A stretch of DNA of 45,080 bases from Bacilli bacterium. Lineage in GTDB: Bacteria > Bacillota_I > Bacilli_A > RFN20 > CAG-826. The position numbers were made by a program, and so were the translations under genes. The stretch lies in the NCBI GenBank assembly GCA_024408095.1, contig JAKSVI010000009.1, positions 1 through 45,080 of the forward strand. The letters are read 5' to 3'. Below, piece by piece: positions 1 through 7,346 of the stretch. Under the pieces are notes generated by a model. The model made no database searches. It had not been told where the DNA came from and saw nothing but the letters and a program-made list of their open reading frames with translations. Each line of letters begins with the position of its first letter. Position 1 is the stretch's first letter.

Positions 1-8
1 TCAAAAAG

Positions 9-38
9 AACGGGGATTGGTCCCCGATACTCCCCGTT
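9..38. repeat. Bistable inverted repeat at the left edge
   Basis: The arm AACGGGGA (9-16) can pair with TCCCCG at 21-26, giving a 4-nt loop, or with TCCCCGTT at 31-38, giving a 14-nt loop. The two right arms are a 10-bp-spaced duplication, so the two hairpins exclude each other. There is no strong T-run afterwards, so this is not a standard terminator. It may be the 3' end of an element lying outside the window. Confidence 0.5.
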
Positions 39-118
39 TAATTTGAAAGGACCTATTTTTAAAGCCACTGATTATTTCTATATTCGTTTTTCTTTTTTAT
101 TACGACACAATAATTTAT

Positions 119-492
119 ATGAAAAGAAGAAGTGTTGATAAGATACAATTGTGGTTTAATGAATTCATTGAAGAAAAGTCATTTATAAACTTGTCAGAAG
201 CTAGTTTAAAGGACTATAGAGAAGCTTTAATAGATACGTTAGAGAAACCCAAGGCGACTTAAGTAAAGCTTCTTTAATTGAGTGGGTTAAATTGTTTAAA
301 AGTAAGGGAGCTGAGAGATCTATTAACCATTATTTAGGACACTTGAGAGTGTTTTTAAAATATTGTATGGGTAAAGGTTACATTGAATCATATAAGATCC
401 AACTCCAAAAGCAACAAGAGGAAGTAATTAAGTTCTATAATGATGAACAAATTAAAAAGTTATTGTTAAAACCTAAAGAGTTGCAAAATTGA
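119..492 (+). pseudogene. Tyrosine recombinase (phage-type integrase) N-terminal remnant, frameshifted and truncated
   Basis: From ATG 119 a first frame gives about 47 codons (begins MKRRSVDKIQLWFNEFIEEK) and stops at 259-261. Reading continues in another frame from about 241 (RETQGDLSKASLIEWVKLFK) through SINHYLGHLRVFLKYCMGKG to the TGA at 490-492. Joined, the two look like the helical core-binding (SAM-like) domain of XerC/XerD-type integrases, including the usual helix in which short-range joining determinants are followed by a YL-x-x-L-R-x-F pattern. The whole catalytic domain with its R-H-R-Y residues is missing. The evidence for decay is direct: a frameshift near 240 and loss of the C-terminal two thirds. 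It was probably the integrase of a lost mobile element. The family call rests on the pattern of a short stretch, so it is moderate. Confidence 0.6.
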
Positions 493-666
493 GGCGAAAA
501 TTGACCAGAGTTCAGCCAGCGGGTTTAATTTAACTATTATTATTAAAATTCTAATAGTGCAAACTTCAAAAAAATAAACAATATGTAATCAAACAATTTA
601 ATTTAAAGAAAAAACAACAAAATTAATTGCAAAAATTACAATACATAAAAAACAAACAATAAAATT

Positions 667-693
667 GATCTATCCAACCAATAGATCTTTTTT
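667..693 (+). terminator. Rho-independent terminator
   Basis: Perfect 7-bp stem GATCTAT (667-673) / ATAGATC (681-687), a 7-nt loop and six T (688-693). It lies 175 nt after the recombinase remnant and may end a transcript from that region. Confidence 0.7.
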
Positions 694-1079
694 AATACTT
701 ACTAATATGGTGTCAGCCCAACAATAAAAAATAATAACTAATAATTCATATAATCCTATAACAATTAATACATACTAACTGTCTATCATCCTATACATAA
801 ATATAACTATTAATTCATACCTGCTGACACAGCCCATACTATTAACTATATATAAAATATATAAAGGCTAATTAATTCAACCAGCTCTGCCTCCAACAGC
901 CTGCCAGCAAAACAAGCCCATAGACACACAAAAACATAATTAACTAATAAATGCTCACCAGCTGTCATTCTGCTTGCCATACAGACTTCTAAATACAATA
1001 TAACAACATGCTGGCGTGCCAATAATCCATACTCTCAGCACTGGCCCACATACAACTAATAAAACCAACTGTACTGGCT

Positions 1080-1097
1080 GCCCTGGCCGGGTTTTTT
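1080..1097 (+). terminator. Weak terminator-like hairpin
   Basis: A short GC stem GCCC (1080-1083) / GGGT (1089-1092) is followed by a T-run at 1092-1097. The stem is only 4 bp, so the call is tentative. Confidence 0.3.
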
Positions 1098-1219
1098 CTA
1101 CACTTCAATTTGTTCTTTTTCTTTCAAATGATTTTGTTCGACTACAATTTTTGTAAAGAGACAAGTGCGTTTGAAGAAAACGTGACAAATATTAGTGCAG
1201 AAATAAAATAGTATTTAGA

Positions 1220-1245
1220 AGATCGCTCGCGAGGGTGGTCTTTTT
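1220..1245 (+). terminator. Terminator with GNRA tetraloop
   Basis: A nine-pair stem (1220-1228 with 1233-1241, including three G-U pairs) closes a GCGA loop at 1229-1232 and is followed by T at 1241-1245. No gene ends just upstream, so it may end a small unannotated transcript in the 1100-1220 region. Confidence 0.6.
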
Positions 1246-1392
1246 GTCGTTGTGGTGGGTGACCAAACTAAATAGAAAAAAGTTAAACTAAAATTACAAA
1301 AATAGAGAACTGCTGCCATGAAAACATACATTCAAAATTCAATCTATGTAAGGAGAAAACTATGACAAGAGATGAATAGAAAAAGAGTTATT

Positions 1393-1410
1393 ATTCAACT
1401 AACGTTGAAT
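1393..1410. repeat. Inverted repeat upstream of the hydantoinase promoter
   Basis: Perfect 7-bp arms ATTCAAC (1393-1399) and GTTGAAT (1404-1410) with a 4-nt centre, about 80 bp upstream of the -10 box of the next gene. It could be an operator or a weak hairpin. Confidence 0.35.
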
Positions 1411-1484
1411 TAGCATTTATTGATAAACTTAAAATTATGTTTATAAAAAAAGAGGCGAATATTGTGAAAATGAATGAATTTATT

Positions 1485-1493
1485 TGTTATAAT
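1485..1493 (+). promoter_or_regulatory. Extended -10 promoter, leaderless type
   Basis: TATAAT at 1488-1493 is preceded by TG at 1485-1486, the extended -10 pattern. Only 7 nt separate it from ATG 1501, so transcription would start at or next to the start codon. No convincing Shine-Dalgarno sequence is present, and the -35 region is weak. Confidence 0.6.
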
Positions 1494-1500
1494 AAAAGCG

Positions 1501-2886
1501 ATGATTATTAAGTGTGATTTATTGATTAAAAATGGTAAAGTTGTTTTACCTAATAAGATAGAAAACGTAGATATTGCAGTCAAAGATGAAAAGATAATTT
1601 TGATTGGTCTAAATTTAAATGTGGAAGCCAATGAAATAGTGGATGCTAGCGGAAAAATAGTTGTTCCTGGAGCAATTGATGCACATACTCATTTAGCTAT
1701 GTCATATAAAACCACCTTTTCAGCAGATGATTATTTCACTGGCACAAGAGCCGCACTTTGTGGTGGAACTACATCAATAATCGATTATCCTTGTCAAACT
1801 AAGGGCGTATCTATTAAAGAAACATTAAAACCACGTTTTGAAATGTGCCAAAAAGATGCCTGTGCTGATTATTCCTTCCATTGCGCCATAACAGATTTTA
1901 ACGATGGAGAAATTCTAAACGAAATGGATGAAGCTTGTGAAAATGGAATTACTTCATATAAGGGATATATGGTATATAAAAAAGAGGGAATGATGTTATC
2001 AGACCAGATGATCTCTACTCTTTTAAAAAGAACTAAAGAAGTTGGAGCTATTTTAAATTTACATGCAGAAAATTATGAGATGTTAGAAGAACGTTGCCAA
2101 AAATATTTAAAAGAAGGCAAAACAAGCCCATGGTATCACTATATGTCTCGACCAGAATCTGTTGCAGCTGAAGCTGATAAAAGGGCAATACGTTTAGCAA
2201 CAAATTTAAAGGCCCCTTTATATCTAGTTCATATGTCAGATAAAGAAGGACTTGAAGCAGCAATTCAAGCAAAACAGGCGGGATTTGATATAAAAATTGA
2301 AACTTGTCCACATTATTTAGAATTTACAAATGAAGTTTATAAAAGGGTTGATGGCATAAATTTTGTTTGCTCTCCACCCATGAAAAATAAAGAATCTCAA
2401 GATGCATTATGGAAAGCCTTAAATGATGGATATATAGACACTATCGCAACAGATCATTGTCCATTTAAAAAAGAAGAAAAATTGTGGGGAAAAGATGACT
2501 TTACAAAGACACCTAATGGCTGTGCAGGGATAGAAAATATGTATCCTTATATGTTAAGTAAAGCAAATGAAGGGAAGACAACTTTTGAAACCGTTGTGAA
2601 AGTTTGTTCATATAATCCAGCTAAGATATTTGGTTGCAAAAATAAAGGAAGTATAGAAATAGGAAAAGATGCCGATATTGTTATCTTTGATCCTAATAAA
2701 GATTTTGTTATATCAGTTAAAAATATGCATTCTAATTATGATTACACCATTTGGGAAGGGCATAAATGCCATGGTTATATAGATTCAACATATCTTAGAG
2801 GTAAGTTAGTTTTCAAAGATGGAAAATTTCTTGGAAAACGTGGATCAGGTAAGTTTATAAAAAGAACAAGATATAATCGCGGTTAA
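1501..2886 (+). CDS. Dihydropyrimidinase / D-hydantoinase-type amidohydrolase
   Basis: A 461-residue cyclic amidohydrolase that opens hydantoin or dihydropyrimidine rings. Key residues are visible in order: the HTH metal pair (H62, H64), the lysine of SYKGY (K154) expected to be carbamylated, HAEN (H188), LVHMSD (H244) and ATDHCPF (D318). These are the ligands of a binuclear metal site, normally zinc. Length is normal for the family. The frame extends upstream to 1474, but ATG 1501 is chosen because it gives the normal N-terminus and follows a TATAAT box closely. It heads a block with a metal transporter, nucleoside hydrolase and sugar kinase, and an XdhC factor faces it. This suggests purine or pyrimidine breakdown. 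Allantoinase is less likely; the exact substrate cannot be told from sequence. Confidence 0.88.
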   Translation: MIIKCDLLIKNGKVVLPNKIENVDIAVKDEKIILIGLNLNVEANEIVDASGKIVVPGAIDAHTHLAMSYKTTFSADDYFTGTRAALCGGTTSIIDYPCQTKGVSIKETLKPRFEMCQKDACADYSFHCAITDFNDGEILNEMDEACENGITSYKGYMVYKKEGMMLSDQMISTLLKRTKEVGAILNLHAENYEMLEERCQKYLKEGKTSPWYHYMSRPESVAAEADKRAIRLATNLKAPLYLVHMSDKEGLEAAIQAKQAGFDIKIETCPHYLEFTNEVYKRVDGINFVCSPPMKNKESQDALWKALNDGYIDTIATDHCPFKKEEKLWGKDDFTKTPNGCAGIENMYPYMLSKANEGKTTFETVVKVCSYNPAKIFGCKNKGSIEIGKDADIVIFDPNKDFVISVKNMHSNYDYTIWEGHKCHGYIDSTYLRGKLVFKDGKFLGKRGSGKFIKRTRYNRG

Positions 2887-2910
2887 TCAAAAGCCATCCA
2901 ATTATTATTG

Positions 2911-2939
2911 TTATAAAATAAATTCATTTATTGTATACT
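2911..2939 (+). promoter_or_regulatory. Promoter upstream of the ZIP transporter gene
   Basis: TTATAA (2911-2916), a 17-nt spacer and TATACT (2934-2939). The ATG at 2950 is 10 nt further on, leaving a leader of only a few bases. Confidence 0.5.
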
Positions 2940-2949
2940 ATCAATTGAT

Positions 2950-3807
2950 ATGGAATATATTGGTTGGGTAATATTAGTAACAGCAGTTTCAGGAATAATT
3001 GGCACCGGTCTTGGTGGTCTAATTGGTGTTTTAGTTAATAAGAATTCTAATAAAGGCGTATCATTATTACTTAGCTTTGCTGGCGGTATTATGTTAGCCA
3101 TTGTTGTGTTTGATTTATTTCAAGAATCAATTATCCCGTTTATCAAAGATAAGCAAAATAACTGGTATTATGTTGTTGTAGTATTGGGATGTGCCTTTGT
3201 TGGTTACATTCTTGTTTATTTAATTAATAATTTAATTGATAAACGTCTTTCTAAAGAAGTGCCACACACATCATCTGGTCACCCTGATTTGCATGATGAT
3301 CTTAACGAAATGATCCATTTGGATCACATTGAAGTTCATAAAAAAAATCACAATAGCTTATTTGTTGCAGGTTTAATTACTGCGATAGTTATAGCATTAC
3401 ATAATTTACCTGAGGGTATTGCTATTGGAGCTAGCTATGCTACGAATCCTAGTGCGATTATTGTTAGTAGTGGCTTTGCTTTAGCCGTCGTGATTGGCTT
3501 ACATAACGTTCCAGAGGGAATGGCTGTTGCCGTTCCTCTTGTTGTTGGTGGAACAAAAAAATGGAAGGCTGTTTTAATTACTGCATCTACTGGTATTCCA
3601 ACAGTTATTGGTGCAGTTATTGGATTTGCTATCGGAAATATCGGTCCAATTGGATTATCTATAAGTCTTGCTTTAGCAAGCGGAGCCATGCTTTATGTAG
3701 TGTTTGGTGAACTATTACCTGAGTCATATTTAATGTGGAAATCTAAGCTCCCTGCTCTTGTTACTTTTGTGGGATTGTTAATTGGTTTTCTCATTGTGCT
3801 AATATGA
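2950..3807 (+). CDS. ZIP-family divalent metal transporter
   Basis: A 285-residue membrane protein with about eight hydrophobic segments, resembling ZupT/ZIP importers of zinc, iron or manganese. Two signature motifs are intact: HNLPEGIAIG (H151, E155) and HNVPEGMAVA (H185, E189), which form the metal site between segments 4 and 5. A hydrophilic loop at about 98-135 carries roughly nine histidines and several acidic residues, typical of the ZIP metal-sensing loop. It follows the hydantoinase by 63 nt with its own promoter-like sequence, and overlaps the next gene by ATGA. I infer it may feed zinc to the neighbouring amidohydrolase, but this is only context. Confidence 0.88.
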   Translation: MEYIGWVILVTAVSGIIGTGLGGLIGVLVNKNSNKGVSLLLSFAGGIMLAIVVFDLFQESIIPFIKDKQNNWYYVVVVLGCAFVGYILVYLINNLIDKRLSKEVPHTSSGHPDLHDDLNEMIHLDHIEVHKKNHNSLFVAGLITAIVIALHNLPEGIAIGASYATNPSAIIVSSGFALAVVIGLHNVPEGMAVAVPLVVGGTKKWKAVLITASTGIPTVIGAVIGFAIGNIGPIGLSISLALASGAMLYVVFGELLPESYLMWKSKLPALVTFVGLLIGFLIVLI

Positions 3808-4583
3808 GAATTATTTTAAAAAACAATGCAGAAATCGATTATTTACACTTTGGAAGTGGTAAAAAGCTTTTTGTTATATTACCTGGTATATGCTTATTAT
3901 CAGTAGTAAATAATGACGAAATAATACAACAAATATTTGATGATTTTTGTAAAGACTATCAAGTTTATTTATTTACATATAACAATAATTTTCTTAATAG
4001 TTATTCTATTGAACAAATGGCGAATGATATAGCTGAGGCCATGAGACAACTAAACATTGAAAACGCTTATATTTTTGGAGCTTCTCAAGGTGGAATGATT
4101 GCCCAGATTTTAGCAATTCAACACAAAGACCTTGTTAAAAAAGTTGTCCTTACTTCGACATTGTCAAAACAAAACGTTGTTTCAGCTGAAGTTTTTAATG
4201 AATGGAAACGATTGTCAGATTTAGGTGATGCAATAAAATTAAATCAATATGCGTTTTCTAAAATATATTCGAAGGATTATTTAATTAGATATAAAGATGC
4301 TTTCAATGCTCTTGAAAAAATGGGAACAAAAGACCAACTAATTAATTTTGGTAAAAATGCAGTAGCTTGTAGAAATTTTAATTGTTTTGATCAATTAAAC
4401 AAAATTACATGTCCAGTATTTGTTATTGGATCTAGAAAAGATTCAGTAACTAGTATTGAAGGTACACTAGAATTAATTGAAGCATTGAAATGTAAATATT
4501 ATATATATGACGACTATTCACATGCTGTATTTGATGAAGATATTAATTTTCATAAGCATTTGCATCAATTTTTTAAGGAATAA
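3804..4583 (+). CDS. Alpha/beta hydrolase
   Basis: A 259-residue soluble alpha/beta-fold hydrolase. The nucleophile elbow is GASQGG (S94), the acid is probably D213 in GSRKDS, and the base is H240 in YSHAVF. The early VILPGI stretch supplies the oxyanion region. The start overlaps the ZIP gene by 4 bp (ATGA), so translation is probably coupled. Substrate is unknown; esterase, lipase-like and C-C hydrolase activities are all possible. Its place in a hydantoin/nucleoside block does not settle this. Confidence 0.8.
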   Translation: MRIILKNNAEIDYLHFGSGKKLFVILPGICLLSVVNNDEIIQQIFDDFCKDYQVYLFTYNNNFLNSYSIEQMANDIAEAMRQLNIENAYIFGASQGGMIAQILAIQHKDLVKKVVLTSTLSKQNVVSAEVFNEWKRLSDLGDAIKLNQYAFSKIYSKDYLIRYKDAFNALEKMGTKDQLINFGKNAVACRNFNCFDQLNKITCPVFVIGSRKDSVTSIEGTLELIEALKCKYYIYDDYSHAVFDEDINFHKHLHQFFKE

Positions 4584-4586
4584 AAT

Positions 4587-5516
4587 ATGGAAAAGCGTAA
4601 GTTAATTTTAGATGTTGATCCAGGACATGATGATGCTTTTGCTATCATGTTAGCAGGTAGCACTGAAGACATAGAACTATTAGGTATTACTGTTGTTTCT
4701 GGAAATCAAACAATAGATAAGACGTTTAGAAACGCATTCAACGTTTCAAGATATTTAGGATTAGATGTTCCAATATATATGGGCTCGGATAAACCATTAG
4801 TAAAGCCTCAACAGGCATGCGCTGAAATACATGGGGAGACAGGTTTAGATGGGTTTAATTTTCCCCAATACAATATTACTGTACCAGATGTTGATGCTGC
4901 TAGTTTCATTGTTAGTTCCCTACATAAATATAAAGATGTGACAATTGTGACCTGCGGCCCAATGACAAATCTTGCACTGGCCATTAAAAAAGATCCAACG
5001 ATTGTGAAGAATATTAAGGAAGTTATTTTTATGGGTGGAAGCATTGGTTTAGGCAATATTACGCCTGCTGCTGAATTCAATATTTTATGTGATCCTGAGG
5101 CTGCAGACATTGTTATAAACAGTGGCGTTTGTCTCAAAATGATTGGACTTGATATTACACGAAAAGTGCTGGTTTTGCAGGGAATTATTGAGAAAATGCG
5201 TGGAATTCACAACAGAGCAAGTGATATGTTTGTCTCATTAATGGAGTTTTTCAATAAATCTAATCAAGCATTGTTTGGTATACCTGCTGGACCATTGCAT
5301 GATCCTGTAACTATAGCCTCAATTATTGATGAAAATTTAGTCACTTTTAAAAAGATGAATGTTACAGTCGATTGCACGCGTGGTCCTAGTGATGGTAGAA
5401 CTAATTGTGACATATTAGATGTCCTTCATTTACAAAAAAACGTTTATGTTGGAATAGATATTAATGTTGAGAAATTCTGGAATATTGTTGAACAAGGGTT
5501 AAAGCATTATGAATAA
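4587..5516 (+). CDS. Nucleoside hydrolase (inosine-uridine preferring type)
   Basis: A 309-residue enzyme that splits the N-glycosidic bond of nucleosides into free base and ribose. The calcium-binding signature DVDPGHDDA is at 9-17 (D9, D11, D15, D16). Further family marks are IFMGGS, AEFNILCDPEAA and the late HDPV (H238, D239). Length matches RihA/IunH proteins. It starts 3 nt after the hydrolase gene with an AAGGA ribosome site and overlaps the following kinase by 8 bp. The pair makes a direct route from nucleoside to ribose 5-phosphate. Base preference cannot be predicted. Confidence 0.92.
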   Translation: MEKRKLILDVDPGHDDAFAIMLAGSTEDIELLGITVVSGNQTIDKTFRNAFNVSRYLGLDVPIYMGSDKPLVKPQQACAEIHGETGLDGFNFPQYNITVPDVDAASFIVSSLHKYKDVTIVTCGPMTNLALAIKKDPTIVKNIKEVIFMGGSIGLGNITPAAEFNILCDPEAADIVINSGVCLKMIGLDITRKVLVLQGIIEKMRGIHNRASDMFVSLMEFFNKSNQALFGIPAGPLHDPVTIASIIDENLVTFKKMNVTVDCTRGPSDGRTNCDILDVLHLQKNVYVGIDINVEKFWNIVEQGLKHYE

Positions 5517-6390
5517 AATTATTGTTGTTGGTTCTATTAATATTGATAACGTTGTTTATACCAAGAAAGTTCCGGTTCCAGGAACGACAGAGATGGGCGA
5601 ATCATTCATGAGTAACATTGGAGGGAAGGGAGCTAATCAAGCTTGCGCCATTCATTTTTTAGAAACCCCTGTTATGTTTGTAGGAGCAATTGGGAATGAT
5701 CCAAATGGAGAAAAAGTTAAAAAATATTTTGATTCAATAAATCTCAATAATCATTTATTTGTTAAAACTGCTCCGACAGGTTCAGCACATATATGGTGTG
5801 AAACAGTAAAAGGGGAAAATCAAATCATTACTATTCCTGGAGCAAATGAAGCGTTAACTATAAGCGACATGAAAGAATTTGAAAATTTAATTGAAGCAAA
5901 CGATATTTTGCTACTCCAATTAGAGATTCCTATTGATTGCGTTTTACATCTAATAAAGTGTGCAAAAAATATAGGAGCAAAGGTTGTTTTAAATCCAGCC
6001 CCATATCATTTTATTGATAATGAGTATTTGAAATACATTGATTATTTTATTCCTAACGAACATGAATTAGATGGCTTTATTCCCGGTAAAGAATCTTATG
6101 AATATAAGGCGAAAACTCTACTAAAACTCGGTGTCCAAAACGTTATTGTTACGTTAGGTGAAAAAGGATCACTTTTTGTGAATAATCAAGAAACAATAAA
6201 TGTGCCTCCAAATAAAGTTAATGTAGTTGACACAACGTGTGCTGGAGATAGTTACTGCGGAGCGTTTTCTTCATACTTGTTAAAGGGAAAATCCATTAAA
6301 GAATGTTTAAAGTTTGCTTCATTAGTAAGTTCGAAAACTGTAACAAAAAAAGGTGCAATTTCTTCATTGCCACACATTCAAGATTTATAA
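5509..6390 (+). CDS. rbsK: PfkB-family sugar kinase, probable ribokinase
   Basis: A 293-residue PfkB-fold kinase, likely converting ribose to ribose 5-phosphate. The N-terminal signature GGKGANQA (38-45) and the anion-hole/catalytic motif DTTCAGD (241-247, base D247) are present. The usual Gly in DTxGAGD is Cys here, a mild deviation. It overlaps the nucleoside hydrolase by 8 bp, and AAGGG before ATG 5509 gives a ribosome site. The coupling strongly suggests it takes the ribose that enzyme releases. Adenosine or other nucleoside kinase activity is a weaker alternative. Its stop abuts the stop of the convergent XdhC gene with no spacer. Confidence 0.85.
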   Translation: MNKIIVVGSINIDNVVYTKKVPVPGTTEMGESFMSNIGGKGANQACAIHFLETPVMFVGAIGNDPNGEKVKKYFDSINLNNHLFVKTAPTGSAHIWCETVKGENQIITIPGANEALTISDMKEFENLIEANDILLLQLEIPIDCVLHLIKCAKNIGAKVVLNPAPYHFIDNEYLKYIDYFIPNEHELDGFIPGKESYEYKAKTLLKLGVQNVIVTLGEKGSLFVNNQETINVPPNKVNVVDTTCAGDSYCGAFSSYLLKGKSIKECLKFASLVSSKTVTKKGAISSLPHIQDL

Positions 6391-7242
6391 TTATTCAAAA
6401 TATTTTTCGTTATCAGGAACTGTGTTTCTTAAGTGGGAATTAAGATGTTCTTTTTTATAATAAACAGATAGCATTTCACCTGCTATAGAAATAGCAATTT
6501 CTTCAGGAGAATTGCCACCAATATCTAATCCAATCGGTGAATAAAAATTTTGCAAATTGAGATCATTTCCATAAATTTCATTGGCTTTTTGCATATATTC
6601 TCCAATTTTTTTCTTTGAACAAAGCATTCCAAAATATGATGGATTATAGCCAATCTCTAATACTTTATTCAGTACATGATAATCATTTGTGTGACTAGGT
6701 GTACAAACTACTAAATAGGCATTTGGTTTCAAACCATATTTTTCTATATATTCAACAAAGCCAACATTAACTTTTTCATCACACGAATCATCTAATGAAT
6801 TGATGACAGATTCTCTTTCCTCAATAATTGTTATATGAAATCCTAATGGTTTTAGTGTTTTTGCAAGAGCAGCGCCACAATGTCCAGCCCCAAAAATATA
6901 TACATGTTGTTTAGGACCTACAAACTCATAGAACAGTGTAACCTTGCCACCACAAACCATATCTAAAGGAATTTCATCTCCTTCAGGATAAACATCTCGC
7001 CCATATAACATATATTTTTCGGTAAATGATTTTCTTTCTTTTATTACTTGTTTACATTTTTCTCTAGCATAAAATTCAATAGCGCCGCCGCCAACAGTGC
7101 CAATCGCGTTATTGTCTTCATCAACAAGCATTTTTTTGCCAACATCGGCAGGCCCCATACCTTCTTTTTCGGTTACAGTTACCAGAACTACATCTTTTCC
7201 TTGCTTAGATAATTTGTTTAGTGTTTCAAAAATATTGTTCAT
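6391..7242 (-). CDS. XdhC/CoxI-family molybdoenzyme maturation factor
   Basis: A 283-residue protein of the XdhC type, which binds molybdenum cofactor, helps sulfurate it and inserts it into xanthine dehydrogenase-like enzymes. The N-terminal XdhC domain shows GPADVGKKMLV and GTVGGGAIEFYA. The C-terminal half is a Rossmann domain starting VYIFGAGHCGAALAKTL. No molybdenum hydroxylase subunits or cofactor-biosynthesis genes are in this window, so the partner must lie elsewhere. Its position next to purine/hydantoin genes agrees with the xdhC-hydantoinase clusters known from other anaerobes. A TAAAAT box (7249-7254, minus) lies 6 nt before the ATG, so the mRNA is probably leaderless. Confidence 0.85.
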   Translation of the reverse strand: MNNIFETLNKLSKQGKDVVLVTVTEKEGMGPADVGKKMLVDEDNNAIGTVGGGAIEFYAREKCKQVIKERKSFTEKYMLYGRDVYPEGDEIPLDMVCGGKVTLFYEFVGPKQHVYIFGAGHCGAALAKTLKPLGFHITIIEERESVINSLDDSCDEKVNVGFVEYIEKYGLKPNAYLVVCTPSHTNDYHVLNKVLEIGYNPSYFGMLCSKKKIGEYMQKANEIYGNDLNLQNFYSPIGLDIGGNSPEEIAISIAGEMLSVYYKKEHLNSHLRNTVPDNEKYFE

Positions 7243-7248
7243 AGAAAT

Positions 7249-7254
7249 ATTTTA
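7249..7254 (-). promoter_or_regulatory. -10 box of the XdhC gene, leaderless type
   Basis: TAAAAT on the minus strand with a 6-nt gap to the ATG at 7242. No clear -35 and no ribosome site. Confidence 0.45.
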
Positions 7255-7288
7255 CTTTAGAGTTAGTAAGAAAAAAACAGAAATAATC

Positions 7289-7338
7289 TTTTGTTTGTGC
7301 GCGTCTTTCAAGGTAAAAGACCGTGCGCACGAACAAAA
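7289..7338. repeat. Large GC-containing stem-loop between divergent genes
   Basis: The left arm (7289-7308) and right arm (7315-7338) pair over a TTTTGTT/AACAAAA base, a TGTGCGC/GCGCACG block and a GTCTTT/AAAGAC top, with a 3-nt bulge and a 6-nt loop. It lies between the start of the XdhC gene and the promoter region of the rightward gene. No free T-run follows on either strand. It is much more stable than the surrounding DNA and stands out. It could be a bidirectional transcription barrier, a regulatory hairpin or a remnant of a small mobile repeat. Confidence 0.6.
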
Positions 7339-7346
7339 ATAAAAGT

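Larger units (their letters stand above)
493..1361. other. Long non-coding, G-depleted stretch
   Basis: No open frame of useful length is seen on either strand. From about 540 to 1080 the plus strand has far more C than G (roughly 117 C to 43 G by my hand count), very unlike the coding DNA around it. The words CAGC, CCAG and CTGCC recur without a regular period. Three terminator-like hairpins lie in it (667-693, 1080-1097, 1220-1245), so parts may be transcribed rightwards. It could be the remains of the mobile element that carried the recombinase, or an RNA locus; I cannot decide between these. Confidence 0.5.
1362..1511 (+). pseudogene. Short open frame with strong ribosome site, interrupted by an in-frame TAG
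   Basis: A good Shine-Dalgarno (TAAGGAG, ending about 7 nt before) precedes ATG 1362, but the frame reads only MTRDE before TAG (1377-1379). It then stays open for 43 more codons (starting KKSYYSTNVELAFIDKLK) to TAA at 1509-1511. This is either the decayed start of a lost gene or a short leader peptide. The inverted repeat at 1393-1410 lies inside it. No product is recognised. Confidence 0.3.

Noticed and set aside
485-504. Two AAAATTGA copies as the end of an insertion sequence such as the IS21 group
   Set aside because: Only two short copies exist, and no second end or transposase is found.
540-1080. CRISPR-like or tandem-repeat array suggested by recurring CAGC/CCAG/CTGCC words
   Set aside because: The words have no regular spacing and no repeat unit longer than a few bases; no cas gene is present.
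1474-1500. Upstream in-frame start of the hydantoinase
   Set aside because: The added nine residues are not in the family N-terminus and their DNA contains the -10 box.
1246-1500. Purine-type riboswitch before the hydantoinase
   Set aside because: None of the conserved purine-aptamer blocks are visible and the likely transcript has no leader.
3804-3807. Possible UGA-Trp genetic code, given the Mollicutes-like features
   Set aside because: TGA ends several genes (ZIP transporter, tsaB, tsaD) and tryptophans at conserved positions are TGG.
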